Shown piece by piece: positions 20,619 through 29,936 of a stretch of 39,803 nt of DNA. The notes beneath the pieces are model-generated. The model saw only the letters and a list, made by a program, of their open reading frames with translations. It was not told where the DNA came from and made no database searches. Position 1 is the first letter of the stretch. Each line of letters starts with the position of its first letter. The translations under genes and the position numbers were made by a program. The stretch comes from a virus. Where the stretch lies: IMG/VR virus record IMGVR_UViG_3300021389_002466, positions 1-39,803 of that record, one strand, 5' to 3'.

Positions 20619-21617
20619 TTAAAATCTTCTCCAATCAAATTTATCGTAATACTCTTTGACTGTAGGATTTGTAATTTCATTAATATTTTTTAAAGTTTTT
20701 TTAAATCTTTGCTTTAACTTATCATCTATTGTGATATTATAATTACTATCAAAGTTAATTTTTACGATTTTTGATTTAAAATTTAAACCATCTGGTCTTA
20801 AAAAATCAACTTCATCTCTAACTCTGAAGATATCATCCCATAAATTTACTCCATTTATCATTCTATCTTTATCAGTTACACTACCTTTATCATGCTTTCT
20901 AACATAAGTTAAAACCTTATTTAAAGTGTTGTAGCCTAATCCTAAGTTATCTAACGAACCTAAGAATTCTATATCATCAACAAAGTTAGAAGTCATATTT
21001 ATTTTATCTAACACTGGGAGGATTGATTTAGTTCTCATCACATATGGATGGAAGATACAAAACTGATTTAGCTTTGAGGAATGTATTATCGATGATGGGT
21101 GTTTTGGTTCATCGAAGTAATCATGTGTATGACTCCAAGGTTTATTATATGGATATCCTTCTATATAACCAGACCAAGTTGATTTAGTTTTTGGATAATC
21201 TATTGGTGTTTTTGTTTCCATCAAATCACCCAGCTCATTTCCATTAAATAAAACGGAACTTCCATAAGCAAAATCTAAATCAGGTGTTTCCGAAAATACT
21301 TTATCTACATATTCTAAACATTCTGAATCTAAAATATCATCATCATCCAAACGAATCATAATTTCACCTTGTGATATTTTTGGTGCTATCTTCCAACTCT
21401 CTTTAAATAAGTGATATTGTTTACCTGAATTTATGTAAGTTACTAAATTATCAGTTCTATTTTTAAAATCAGTTACTATCGATTGATTTTTAGATTTATC
21501 ACCATCATCAAATACAATAACTTCCCAATCTTTATGAGTTTGTAATTGTATAGATGCTAGAGCTTCTTCTAAAAAATCAGGTCTATTACAAGTCCTTACT
21601 ATAATTGATATCTTCAT
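20619..21617 (-). CDS. GT2-family (GT-A fold) glycosyltransferase, 332 aa
   Basis: N terminus KISIIVRTCNRPDFLEEALASI is the GT2 start, followed by VIVFDDGD (first Asp pair) and GEIMIRLDDDDILD, which holds the metal-binding D-x-D. A later EFLGSLDNLGLG may hold the base. It lacks membrane helices. It transfers a sugar from a nucleotide donor to a glycan or protein, with acceptor unknown. It comes last among the genes from 23.4 kb that encode proteins of known type. Confidence 0.88.
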   Translation of the reverse strand: MKISIIVRTCNRPDFLEEALASIQLQTHKDWEVIVFDDGDKSKNQSIVTDFKNRTDNLVTYINSGKQYHLFKESWKIAPKISQGEIMIRLDDDDILDSECLEYVDKVFSETPDLDFAYGSSVLFNGNELGDLMETKTPIDYPKTKSTWSGYIEGYPYNKPWSHTHDYFDEPKHPSSIIHSSKLNQFCIFHPYVMRTKSILPVLDKINMTSNFVDDIEFLGSLDNLGLGYNTLNKVLTYVRKHDKGSVTDKDRMINGVNLWDDIFRVRDEVDFLRPDGLNFKSKIVKINFDSNYNITIDDKLKQRFKKTLKNINEITNPTVKEYYDKFDWRRF

Positions 21618-21620
21618 TAA

Positions 21621-22193
21621 TTACCAAATTGAAAATCCACCACATTCTTTTAGGAATTTGATGAAAGCATCTATTCTACTTTTATAAACTTTGTGAGCAG
21701 GTTCTACAACTTTACCACTTGGTAACATAATTGATTGTCTAATTACATCACCCCATTCGTATTCTGAATTTAGTTTCTGAATCTCTTTTTTACTATTATC
21801 AACGAAACCACCTTCTAATGTACTCCAACATTCAGTAAAGATACCCATCCAATCTTCATCATCAACCCAATCAATTTTAGATGTAAATCTTTCTAATCCT
21901 TCAGCAAGTTTATTACATTCTTCTTGAGTTTCTAAACCAGCTCCATCATTGGAACCCCAATTCTCAAAATTAATATTTAATCCATAAATGTTATCTACTG
22001 TTTCACAAAGTTGAACAATAGGTCTCCATCCCCACCAATTACTTCTAAAGTAATCACCAGGATTTTCTTTGTGCCATTTATCATCCATCTCAAACCAATC
22101 ATCCTTTTCCTTATCAGAAATCTCATTCCAATTTGGGTATTCGTGTTTTGGTGTTCTGTGTATTGGATTTCTACCCGAAATATCCACTCCCAT
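21621..22193 (-). CDS. Hypothetical protein, 190 aa
   Basis: Begins MGVDISGRNPIHRTPKHE, then YFRSNWWGWRPIVQLCETVD. This MGxDxxGRNP ... NWWGWRP pattern is one I recall from phage and bacterial proteins of unknown function. The centre holds acidic-Trp stretches. Soluble, intact, likely a globular protein. Confidence 0.72.
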   Translation of the reverse strand: MGVDISGRNPIHRTPKHEYPNWNEISDKEKDDWFEMDDKWHKENPGDYFRSNWWGWRPIVQLCETVDNIYGLNINFENWGSNDGAGLETQEECNKLAEGLERFTSKIDWVDDEDWMGIFTECWSTLEGGFVDNSKKEIQKLNSEYEWGDVIRQSIMLPSGKVVEPAHKVYKSRIDAFIKFLKECGGFSIW

Positions 22194-22194
22194 A

Positions 22195-22386
22195 TTATAT
22201 ACTTAAATGTGTTAATTTTTCATGCAACCTCTTCATATGTTTACAAGCAGAGTGAGGTCTGAACTCTCTTGCTTTACATTCACAATCTGATATTTTATAA
22301 TCAGTTACTTTTACACTGTAGTAGGATAGCTTTCCAGTCTTTTTATTTCTACTACCCATCTCTCTATAATACCAACTAACTTTCAT
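22195..22386 (-). CDS. SWIM-type zinc-finger protein, 63 aa
   Basis: DYKISDCECKAREFRPHSACKHMKRL is split by the metal ligands CxC and CxH, the SWIM pattern. The N terminus has YYREMGSRNKKTG and the whole protein is basic. Such fingers bind DNA or proteins. It overlaps the zinc-ribbon gene by 11 bases. Confidence 0.75.
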   Translation of the reverse strand: MKVSWYYREMGSRNKKTGKLSYYSVKVTDYKISDCECKAREFRPHSACKHMKRLHEKLTHLSI

Positions 22387-22543
22387 CTATTTCTTTATTA
22401 CAATTTCCACAAGTACTTCTATAAGCTGCGTTTAAAGCTCCACATCCACAATTCCAACAATTATCAACTATACTACCTTCGAACTTTCTTATCTTAGGTT
22501 TAGGTTTAAAAAAACAAATAAAGCCACTTATTAATCGAACCAT
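22376..22543 (-). CDS. Zinc-ribbon small protein, 55 aa
   Basis: CWNCGCG and CGNCNKE provide two CxxC knuckles of a zinc ribbon, after a hydrophobic basic N terminus. It overlaps genes on both sides (13 and 11 bases). With the SWIM protein after it, it forms a pair of tiny zinc proteins. Confidence 0.62.
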   Translation of the reverse strand: MVRLISGFICFFKPKPKIRKFEGSIVDNCWNCGCGALNAAYRSTCGNCNKEIDES

Positions 22544-22893
22544 TGAGACCTGTGTGTTTTAAAGTTTTTAACACCAAATGTTTTCTTCAACATTTCGTTT
22601 CTTTTCTCCATCCACTCTTCATGCTTTTCTATTTCTTCATCAGACATTTTACTGTTTTCATTACCTTGCTTTTGAAGTTTTTTTAGTTCTTCAACACCCA
22701 ACATTTCTCCAGTTTTATCTTTCATATCTTGAGCTGCAAATCTTTTTAAGTGATATGCATCTAAAGGTTTTGAAAATTGTTTTAGGTAAGCCGTTTTAGA
22801 ATCTAAGTATTCTAAAAACTTATCGAAATCCTCTTTACCCAACTTATCCAACTCTTCATCGGATAGGGGATTGTTTGGGTCATACTTTACCAT
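22531..22893 (-). CDS. Charged helical protein, 120 aa
   Basis: Mostly helical and Lys/Glu-rich (EELDKLGKEDFDKFLEYLD, MSDEEIEKHEEWMEKRNEM). No recognised domain. Overlaps the preceding gene by 7 bases. Confidence 0.66.
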   Translation of the reverse strand: MVKYDPNNPLSDEELDKLGKEDFDKFLEYLDSKTAYLKQFSKPLDAYHLKRFAAQDMKDKTGEMLGVEELKKLQKQGNENSKMSDEEIEKHEEWMEKRNEMLKKTFGVKNFKTHRSQWFD

Positions 22894-23123
22894 GCAGGAG
22901 TTTCAGTTAAGATTCCAATAGAACCTAATTCATTCTTTACTTTTTTAGCACCATTGTTAATCAACTTATGTGCAGCTCCTAACTCTATCCAAGCTTTAGC
23001 TTTTTGTTCTGAGATAAACTTCTTTTCAAAAAGGTTACCTTTTACTTTTTTAGAAATAGTAACCATCTGAGGGAATTTCTCAGATGGTGTATTTTCAATT
23101 TTGTAGGTTTTGTATCTAGCCAT
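22887..23123 (-). CDS. Hypothetical protein, 78 aa
   Basis: Basic, with KFPQMVTISKKVKGNLFEK followed by a helix (SEQKAKAWIELGAAHKLIN). Function not recognised. Confidence 0.65.
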   Translation of the reverse strand: MARYKTYKIENTPSEKFPQMVTISKKVKGNLFEKKFISEQKAKAWIELGAAHKLINNGAKKVKNELGSIGILTETPAW

Positions 23124-23127
23124 ATAA

Positions 23128-23403
23128 TTATCCGTTTATAATGTTTATCATACTTAGGGGAACGTTGTAAGAACCCAAACCATTTATTAATTCACAAACA
23201 GCTTTAGTTCTATTGATTTTAGTTACTTTCAATTCATGTCCAGCCATCTTCGGATGGTCAACTGAAACGATAGCACCAACGTAAAGAGAATCTTTCTTCT
23301 CTAATGCCAATAACGATTTTTTTGATTTGATTGTTTCAACTACCATAGAGTTAAGAGTTTTTAAATCTTCAATGGTCATCGTTGATAATTCTGAATAAGT
23401 CAT
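23128..23403 (-). CDS. KOW/SH3-like phage protein, 91 aa
   Basis: After an N-terminal helix pair, residues 42-66 read VGAIVSVDHPKMAGHELKVT, a KOW-like beta segment, and the C terminus (GLGSYNVPLSM) completes a small barrel. I associate this pattern with small conserved phage proteins. First gene after its promoter. Possible RNA or protein binding. Confidence 0.68.
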   Translation of the reverse strand: MTYSELSTMTIEDLKTLNSMVVETIKSKKSLLALEKKDSLYVGAIVSVDHPKMAGHELKVTKINRTKAVCELINGLGSYNVPLSMINIING

Positions 23404-23445
23404 ATTTTAAATTTTAAGGTTTAACTTCGTTTTTCAATTACAGTA

Positions 23446-23477
23446 CTAACATACGAAAAATATTTGATATATCCAAA
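23446..23477 (-). promoter_or_regulatory. Bacteroidota-type promoter (TTTG-N20-TATGTTAG)
   Basis: Same core as the other copies and almost identical to that at 24.3 kb for more than 40 bases, including the downstream GTACTGTAATTGA. Confidence 0.9.
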
Positions 23478-23480
23478 TAT

Positions 23481-23681
23481 TTATTCAATTATTTTTGCAT
23501 CATCTACTTTATCACAAAGATAGAAATATCCATCCCTACCTCTTAGTATAGTTTCACAATGATATGCTTTACAAACTTCATTAGCCCCAAAGTGTTTTAC
23601 AATCTTTTCCCAATGTTCTATCTTAAACTTTCGTTTAACAACATATAGGTCATTTCCAACAGGTAGAATTTCTCTTAACAT
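23481..23681 (-). CDS. Hypothetical protein, 66 aa
   Basis: Begins with beta-like MLREILPVGNDLYVVKRKF and includes a helix (EHWEKIVKHFGANEVC). Two Cys lie near the C-terminal half and no clear metal motif is visible. Confidence 0.6.
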   Translation of the reverse strand: MLREILPVGNDLYVVKRKFKIEHWEKIVKHFGANEVCKAYHCETILRGRDGYFYLCDKVDDAKIIE

Positions 23682-23864
23682 TTATTGTATTTCAGTATTA
23701 TTTGTATGAGACCTAAATCCTAATACTGGTTTGATACCAGTAATTTGAATCTCTCTATTCTTCAACATTTGTGAAGTCAATTTGATTGTTTCCAAATCAG
23801 TTTCACTTTTTACCCAATCGGTAAATAAGTAAGTCAGTAGTTTTGATTTAATCTTTTTAATCAT
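23682..23864 (-). CDS. Hypothetical protein, 60 aa
   Basis: Basic N terminus (IKKIKSKLLTYLF) and a polar remainder. Starts one base before the next gene's start region, an operon spacing typical here. No family recognised. Confidence 0.55.
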   Translation of the reverse strand: MIKKIKSKLLTYLFTDWVKSETDLETIKLTSQMLKNREIQITGIKPVLGFRSHTNNTEIQ

Positions 23865-23874
23865 GTTTTAAGGT

Positions 23875-24261
23875 TTAAATAAATAGTTTATAATCTTTTT
23901 CGTAACTAATAGCTTCTTTCTCATATGGGTGAGATACATAATCATGCCCCATATTGTAGTATCTTTTGAACCAAGAAGGAGATTGTAAGTAGTGAATGTA
24001 TTCGTGAATCAAAGTTTCAATAACCATCTTTCTACTTTTCATCTGAGGATAGTAGATTGTGATTTCATTCATCATTGAACAATACTCAGCATGACACTTA
24101 TCTTCTTCACCTTCAGCACCTTCCTCACCACTATACTTTTCATAGATGTTTCTATGAAGTTCTACATAAGGAGTACATTCTTGGAATTTTGAAAACCCAT
24201 AATGTTTCTCAATTTTTGGAAGGATTTCTTCAACGATTTTATTTACACTTTCTAATTTCAT
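23875..24261 (-). CDS. Putative zinc metallopeptidase (HEYIH), 128 aa
   Basis: METLIHEYIHYLQ-type motif: H86, E87 and H90 form HExxH, with more ligands probably in YYNMGHDYVSHPYEKEAISYEKD (an E after the helix). This resembles SprT- or M78-like minimal peptidases and is unlike the HEAGH protein near 1.5 kb. Cys residues around C56 and C61 are unusual. First in its operon. Substrate unknown. Confidence 0.75.
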   Translation of the reverse strand: MKLESVNKIVEEILPKIEKHYGFSKFQECTPYVELHRNIYEKYSGEEGAEGEEDKCHAEYCSMMNEITIYYPQMKSRKMVIETLIHEYIHYLQSPSWFKRYYNMGHDYVSHPYEKEAISYEKDYKLFI

Positions 24262-24280
24262 CTCTCAATCAATTACAGTA

Positions 24281-24312
24281 CTAACATACGAAAAATATTT
24301 GATATATCCAAA
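24281..24312 (-). promoter_or_regulatory. Bacteroidota-type promoter (TTTG-N20-TATGTTAG)
   Basis: Full copy, starting about 35 bases after a strong terminator, so it marks a clean transcript boundary. Confidence 0.9.
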
Positions 24313-24346
24313 TTATTTCACACTTTTTTTCAAATTATTTTTAGAC

Positions 24347-24379
24347 ACAAAAAAAACCCAACCTTACGGGGTTGGGTTT
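24347..24379 (-). terminator. Rho-independent terminator
   Basis: On the minus strand AACCCAACC pairs with GGTTGGGTT (9 bp), followed by a run of eight T. It closes the unit that ends with the 77-aa gene. Confidence 0.92.
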
Positions 24380-24411
24380 CTATTTACTGGCCTCTTTATT
24401 CTACGACCAGA

Positions 24412-24645
24412 TTACGAACATTTTCCTTTGATTTTGTTATATAACATATTTGCATAACCTTCAGGATTTTCGATGTGTTGTTTGGTAGATTCCATCTTCC
24501 CAATCAAACACTGTTTGAAATCATGTTCATTTCCCATCTTCAGTAAGGTTTCTTCGGCACATGCCTTCATCCATCCTCTTGGGTCATTTCCCTCTACTGA
24601 AGTTTTAACTTTATCAATTGCTTTTATACAGCCTATTGCATTCAT
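24412..24645 (-). CDS. Cys-containing hypothetical protein, 77 aa
   Basis: Residues run MNAIGCIKAIDKVKTSVEGN, with Cys spaced through the protein (C6, C29, C46, C76). No recognised family. Last gene of its unit, 32 bases before the terminator. Confidence 0.62.
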   Translation of the reverse strand: MNAIGCIKAIDKVKTSVEGNDPRGWMKACAEETLLKMGNEHDFKQCLIGKMESTKQHIENPEGYANMLYNKIKGKCS

Positions 24646-24647
24646 AA

Positions 24648-24965
24648 TTAATTTTTTGTATTAGATAATGATTCTCCATCTTCCTCATCCATCTTCTGAA
24701 CTAACATCTTATCTTTATCAGTATCAGAGAACCAATAATCTATAATTTTACCATACGAACCAATAAATGCTCCTAACAATAAAAGTAATAATTCTTTCCA
24801 CTCACCAGCAACTTCTGTGCCTGTGTGTATAGATATAAGTATTCCAGTTGTAACTATTACGAAAGTATATAGAACGATGGATGTAATCAACCACCTTCTA
24901 TTCATCATTTGAATTAGTAGTTTTTGGAATCCTCCAGAATCTTGTTGTTCTTTTTTATTCTTCAT
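24648..24965 (-). CDS. Holin-like membrane protein, 105 aa
   Basis: Helix one lies at about residues 28-47 (SIVLYTFVIVTTGILISI) and helix two at about 56-72 (ELLLLLLGAFIGSYGKI). The N terminus is polar with Gln/Lys and the tail is acidic. The segment WKELLLLLLGAFIGSYGKIID is like small membrane proteins that phages use for lysis. The start was taken at MKNKKEQQDSGG. A longer frame exists but would overlap the preceding gene fully. It may be a holin, but no experiment or lysis-gene neighbour in the same unit supports this. Confidence 0.6.
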   Translation of the reverse strand: MKNKKEQQDSGGFQKLLIQMMNRRWLITSIVLYTFVIVTTGILISIHTGTEVAGEWKELLLLLLGAFIGSYGKIIDYWFSDTDKDKMLVQKMDEEDGESLSNTKN

Positions 24966-25062
24966 TTGGATTTGTAAAAGGAGATGTATCTGGTTGAGGT
25001 ATCTCACCAGTATCATACTCACTTAGGTGTTTAACACTTCCACTTACAATTACTTCTTGCAT
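24955..25062 (-). CDS. Microprotein, 35 aa
   Basis: MQEVIVSGSVKHLSEYDTG ... NEE, polar, with no domain. It overlaps the holin-like start by 11 bases and begins just after the HD-domain stop. Such overlaps are normal in this genome. Confidence 0.5.
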   Translation of the reverse strand: MQEVIVSGSVKHLSEYDTGEIPQPDTSPFTNPNEE

Positions 25063-25063
25063 A

Positions 25064-26110
25064 TTAATCTTTTTTAAATTTTTCTACTTCTTTAGCTCTT
25101 AAAGCTGGTAAAAATCTAAACTTAGCTCTTTTTAAAACTCTTTTCTTTTTTCTTACCACATTTTTATGAACTATCTTAGCTTGTTGGATTGATAAATCCG
25201 TTCTTTTCATACCAGGAAATAAATCTTTCATAAACTCATCGTAAACTTGTCTATATGCCATTTTGTATGCAATCTTTTTAAGTTTAGTAAGAGGTTTTCT
25301 TCTCTTCATTGTTCTAGCTCTTCTCCTAGCTATTTGAGCTCGTTTACCAGCCATAGCAGCTCTTCTTCTTAACTTATCAGCTGGTCTTAATTTACCTTTA
25401 CTTCTTTCTTCTAAATATGATTCTAAGATTTTATGTTTTAATGCAATCTTATGAACTTTCTTTTTTTGTGAATTATTAAGTTTATGATAATCAGGTCCAA
25501 ACTCTTTATGTGAGATTACATCCAACATATCCATCACAGTTGTTTTGTTGGTAAGTATCCTACCACCTTGAGGATGTGCGTTTGTTGGTGAATCTTCACC
25601 TAACCCACCTCTATCGTGTTTAGAAAACTTACTTAACTTATCAAATGCTCTGAATGATTTTAATTTAGCTACCTTTTTGATTCCCATATTATCCAATTGT
25701 TTGTATTTCATATGGTTCTTTACAATGTAATAAACATTAGCTGGATTACCACCAACTGATTGAATCCATTTGTGATACTTTTTAGATAACATAGCTGATA
25801 CCTTTTCGTGTCCAAAATGTGTAATGTGTCCTTTCTTTGGATGAATACCAGCAGTTACATCTTTTCCTATATCGTGGAACATAGCAGCAATAGCTATATC
25901 GATATCATCATCTTTAATTGAACGATTAACAACCATAATAGTATGTTTAAGTACATTTCCTTCTGGATGTTTATCTAACCTTTGTCCAAAGTTCTTTAAG
26001 TTATACACTCTCTTTTGTAGTTGAGGTGGCATTTTCTTAAAGAGAGATTTGAAATCGGTGATTCCTAATTCTTTCAACCCTTCATTTAATATGTTAGTTG
26101 GTTTACTCAT
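25064..26110 (-). CDS. HD-domain phosphohydrolase-like protein, about 348 aa
   Basis: The HD motif is clear: HPEGNVLKHTIMVVNRSI, MFHDIGKD, then HFGHE, and a possible last ligand in HMKYKQL. This is the pattern of HD phosphohydrolases such as tRNA nucleotidyltransferase HD domains. The C-terminal third is extremely basic (LRRRAAMAGKRAQIARRRA, TMKRRKPLTKL) and unlike the usual family. It likely binds DNA or RNA. A start 12 codons earlier has a better ribosome site but overlaps the lipoprotein gene by 44 bases. Confidence 0.78.
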   Translation of the reverse strand: MSKPTNILNEGLKELGITDFKSLFKKMPPQLQKRVYNLKNFGQRLDKHPEGNVLKHTIMVVNRSIKDDDIDIAIAAMFHDIGKDVTAGIHPKKGHITHFGHEKVSAMLSKKYHKWIQSVGGNPANVYYIVKNHMKYKQLDNMGIKKVAKLKSFRAFDKLSKFSKHDRGGLGEDSPTNAHPQGGRILTNKTTVMDMLDVISHKEFGPDYHKLNNSQKKKVHKIALKHKILESYLEERSKGKLRPADKLRRRAAMAGKRAQIARRRARTMKRRKPLTKLKKIAYKMAYRQVYDEFMKDLFPGMKRTDLSIQQAKIVHKNVVRKKKRVLKRAKFRFLPALRAKEVEKFKKD

Positions 26111-27029
26111 TTCTTCTAATGACTGATGAACTACTTCTACCAACATTTGAACTTCCTCTACTAATATTACTTCTAACAGGTGGTGAAACTCTTGTTGGTG
26201 GAGGTGTACTCCTTATATTGTTGTTATTAGGTCTTGGTACATTATAATTTCTTGAAGGTCTATTGTTAATATTACTTCGGTTAATGTTGTTGTTATTATT
26301 GTTAATAACTCTATTGGGATTTTCATATGTTCTTACCTTTCTTCCGTTATTTAAATCTCTTGCGATATCATCTATGTTTTTACGAGATATAATTTTATCC
26401 TTATATCTTCTTACATCTTCAGATATATTCACATTGTTGTTTCTACCCCTATTTCCGATTACTACATCACTTCCTCTACTACTACCACCATTTGGTGTTA
26501 CAACTACGTTAGAACCTCTCCTACCATTTATGTATGCAGTATTGGTTCTCTTTTTGTTATGATAAGCAATATCATTCATTCTATTTCTCCAGCCCCAATC
26601 ATTCCAACCCCAACTGTTGTTGTATCCCCATCTATCATATCCAAATAGTGACCATCGATTGTATCCATACAATCCAAACCTATTCCAATGGCTGTACATA
26701 AAGTAATTGTTACTTCCCCAGTGCCACCAAAAATCATTTGAGTTCCAATAGAAATCGAATGGGCTTCTAAATGGACTTCTCCACATTCTATTATCATAAT
26801 AGAAATCATAGTGCCATCTTAAACTTTGAGTAGAAGCATAACGAGAAAAATCCCATCTGAACTTACTATCAGTTCTTAACTTCCAATCAAGTTGCATTTC
26901 ATTCTCAATAACATCAACCCTTACATCATCTATGTAAACTGGGTCGTGATTTATAGTGGATAACTGATAACTTGCTCCACAAGATGTTAATAAGAATCCT
27001 AAAAATATTAAAATGATTGTTCTCTTCAT
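26103..27029 (-). CDS. W/Y/N-rich outer-membrane-type lipoprotein, 308 aa
   Basis: MKRTIILIFLGFLLTSCG is a lipoprotein signal with the Cys of LTSC. The mature part starts with 60 ordinary residues, then a stretch (about 75-150) with Trp, Tyr, Asn, Phe and Gly at very high density (WGYNNSWGWNDWGWRNR). A Gly/Ser/Asn-rich stretch follows, and the protein ends with Asn runs and Pro/Arg/Ser-rich segments. Low complexity suggests a sticky or surface protein, perhaps for host surface change. The last 100 residues have no clear fold. No database match was attempted. Confidence 0.72.
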   Translation of the reverse strand: MKRTIILIFLGFLLTSCGASYQLSTINHDPVYIDDVRVDVIENEMQLDWKLRTDSKFRWDFSRYASTQSLRWHYDFYYDNRMWRSPFRSPFDFYWNSNDFWWHWGSNNYFMYSHWNRFGLYGYNRWSLFGYDRWGYNNSWGWNDWGWRNRMNDIAYHNKKRTNTAYINGRRGSNVVVTPNGGSSRGSDVVIGNRGRNNNVNISEDVRRYKDKIISRKNIDDIARDLNNGRKVRTYENPNRVINNNNNNINRSNINNRPSRNYNVPRPNNNNIRSTPPPTRVSPPVRSNISRGSSNVGRSSSSVIRRNE

Positions 27030-27050
27030 ATACTATAAATATTAGAAAAT

Positions 27051-27078
27051 TATAAACCCCTACAAAAGTAGGGGTTCG
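27051..27078 (-). terminator. Terminator hairpin (second of a pair)
   Basis: AACCCCTAC pairs with GTAGGGGTT (9 bp, 4-base loop) and is followed by an AT-rich stretch with a weak T-run. It sits just after the first hairpin and before the start of the lipoprotein gene. Confidence 0.82.
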
Positions 27079-27089
27079 TTAAATATAAA

Positions 27090-27122
27090 CAAAAACCCCC
27101 ACAAACAAATGTGAGGGTTTTA
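27090..27122 (-). terminator. Terminator hairpin (first of a pair)
   Basis: A stem with 11 of 12 pairs (AAAACCCTCACA with TGTGGGGGTTTT on the minus strand) followed by a T-run. It ends the 78-aa gene unit. The pair of hairpins makes a strong stop. Confidence 0.88.
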
Positions 27123-27153
27123 ATAGCTATTTCTTTAAACCTTTATTGGTTTT

Positions 27154-27390
27154 TTATCCTTTGTTTTTAAGGATGTGATAAAGAACGAATGCTCCCACTA
27201 AGCCAACTAAACCTTCAGCGGATAATCCACCGATGATTCCCATAATATTATCTACTACGGAAACGTTGGGCCAGAACGGGATGTTCATTCCTTTGAAAAG
27301 TACTTCAAAAACTACACCTAGTGCAATTAAAGTTGTACCTACTTCTACTAATTGATTTGCCCAAGAGCTAATCTTTTTTAGAAAATCCAT
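27154..27390 (-). CDS. Small two-helix membrane protein, 78 aa
   Basis: Two hydrophobic segments, about residues 15-32 (VEVGTTLIALGVVFEVLF) and 48-72 (IMGIIGGLSAEGLVGLVGAFVLY). The WANQLVEVGTTLIALGV pattern and the FWPNVSVVDNIMGI loop occur in marine phages, as I recall. It has a very strong ribosome site (ACAAAGGAGAACATT before ATG) and its own terminators, so it is probably made in large amounts. Possible virion or membrane protein. Confidence 0.75.
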   Translation of the reverse strand: MDFLKKISSWANQLVEVGTTLIALGVVFEVLFKGMNIPFWPNVSVVDNIMGIIGGLSAEGLVGLVGAFVLYHILKNKG

Positions 27391-27473
27391 AATGTTCTCC
27401 TTTGTTTTAGTTAAATTCGATATAACTTCCTCCTTTACAAAAACATCGGAATTCCAAGAATAACTATGGAAAG

Positions 27474-27503
27474 AAAATAAAAAACCCTACCGAAGTAGGG
27501 TCT
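27474..27503 (-). terminator. Rho-independent terminator with UUCG loop
   Basis: ACCCTAC and GTAGGGT pair (7 bp), with loop TTCG on the minus strand, followed by a T-rich tail. It ends the 117-aa gene. Confidence 0.9.
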
Positions 27504-27541
27504 TTAATATATTAATTGAAACAATTATGAAGTTTTGTGTG

Positions 27542-27895
27542 TTAAATTGAGGTAATTTTTTTCTCCAATCTTGTGATTCGATTCCTCAATCTTTGGATTT
27601 CTAAGTCTTTATATGTGTACTTTTTATCACCTTTTGGCTTAATCCATACCATAATACCTTCTTTGTATTCAGCTTTTGTTCCCACAAAATCACTCCAAAT
27701 TCCATGCGGTCTGAATATATTATCTACTTTTTTGTAGAAACCTTTTTGTGTTACTTCTCCTTCTTCATTTACATACTTGTAAGAATACAAATTATCATCA
27801 ATTTGATGAATAACTCTTTCTTGACCAAACACATTTCCAATAGTAAGAATGAATGTAATAAAGAGGAGGTATAATACTCTTTTTCGATTTAACAT
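27542..27895 (-). CDS. Secreted small protein, 117 aa
   Basis: A signal peptide (MLNRKRVLYLLFITFILTIGNVFG) is followed by a beta-rich body (YSYKYVNEEGEVTQKGFYKK) and a C-terminal basic coiled coil (RLRNRITRLEKKITSI). The ribosome site AAAGGAGG is nearly perfect. It forms a single-gene unit between two terminators. Function unknown. The body recalls short antitoxin-type or MORN-like repeats only faintly. Confidence 0.75.
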   Translation of the reverse strand: MLNRKRVLYLLFITFILTIGNVFGQERVIHQIDDNLYSYKYVNEEGEVTQKGFYKKVDNIFRPHGIWSDFVGTKAEYKEGIMVWIKPKGDKKYTYKDLEIQRLRNRITRLEKKITSI

Positions 27896-27930
27896 AATAT
27901 CCTCCTTTATATATAAGTATATCCAATGTT

Positions 27931-27952
27931 AAGAAATTGTAAAGAAATTGTA
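27931..27952. repeat. 11-bp tandem repeat upstream of the secreted protein gene
   Basis: AAGAAATTGTA occurs twice in a row, then a partial third copy. It lies between the groEL terminator and the 117-aa gene, where that gene's promoter must be. A fitting operator or activator site is likely. No clean promoter of the window's type is present here. Confidence 0.5.
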
Positions 27953-27973
27953 AAGATTTGTGAATTTTTAACA

Positions 27974-28010
27974 TAAAAAAAGGGGAAAACCTATCAGATT
28001 ATCCCCCTTT
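27974..28010 (-). terminator. Rho-independent terminator of the groES-groEL operon
   Basis: AAAGGGG pairs with CCCCTTT around an 18-base AT-rich loop, followed by seven T. It lies about 20 bases after the groEL stop. Confidence 0.85.
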
Positions 28011-28032
28011 ACTTATTTTTGTTGATTAATTG

Positions 28033-29640
<1,608 letters not shown>

Positions 29641-29931
29641 TTATACTATCATTAAAATTTCTGATTCTCTAACTAAGTGATAATCGTTTCCATCTAACTT
29701 CACTTTCTGTCCAGCTCCGTTATTGATAAGAACCTTATCACCCTTCTTAACATTTAACTGAATAATATCACCAGTCTGTCCAACAAATCCGTTGGATACT
29801 TCAACTACTTCAGCTGTTTGAATGGTTTGTGTGGTGGTGTTAAGAATTATTCCTCCACTCGATTTTGATTCAGCTTTCTCTTCTAATTTAAGAAGAACCC
29901 TATCTGCAAGGGGTTTACCTATGTTTGCCAT
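29641..29931 (-). CDS. groES: Co-chaperonin GroES
   Basis: 96 aa. It has KPLADRVLLKL, the mobile loop (SKSSGGIILN) that docks to GroEL, EVVEVSNG and a closing strand pair (KVLINNGAGQKVKLDG, ESEILMIV). Length and motifs fit normal GroES. It overlaps neither neighbour and has the same operon with GroEL. Confidence 0.95.
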   Translation of the reverse strand: MANIGKPLADRVLLKLEEKAESKSSGGIILNTTTQTIQTAEVVEVSNGFVGQTGDIIQLNVKKGDKVLINNGAGQKVKLDGNDYHLVRESEILMIV

Positions 29932-29936
29932 AAACT

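Noticed and set aside
26263-26562. Leu-rich open frame on the plus strand opposite the lipoprotein
   Set aside because: Its Leu repeats mirror the Asn and Ser codon runs of the real gene; no promoter and no ribosome site.
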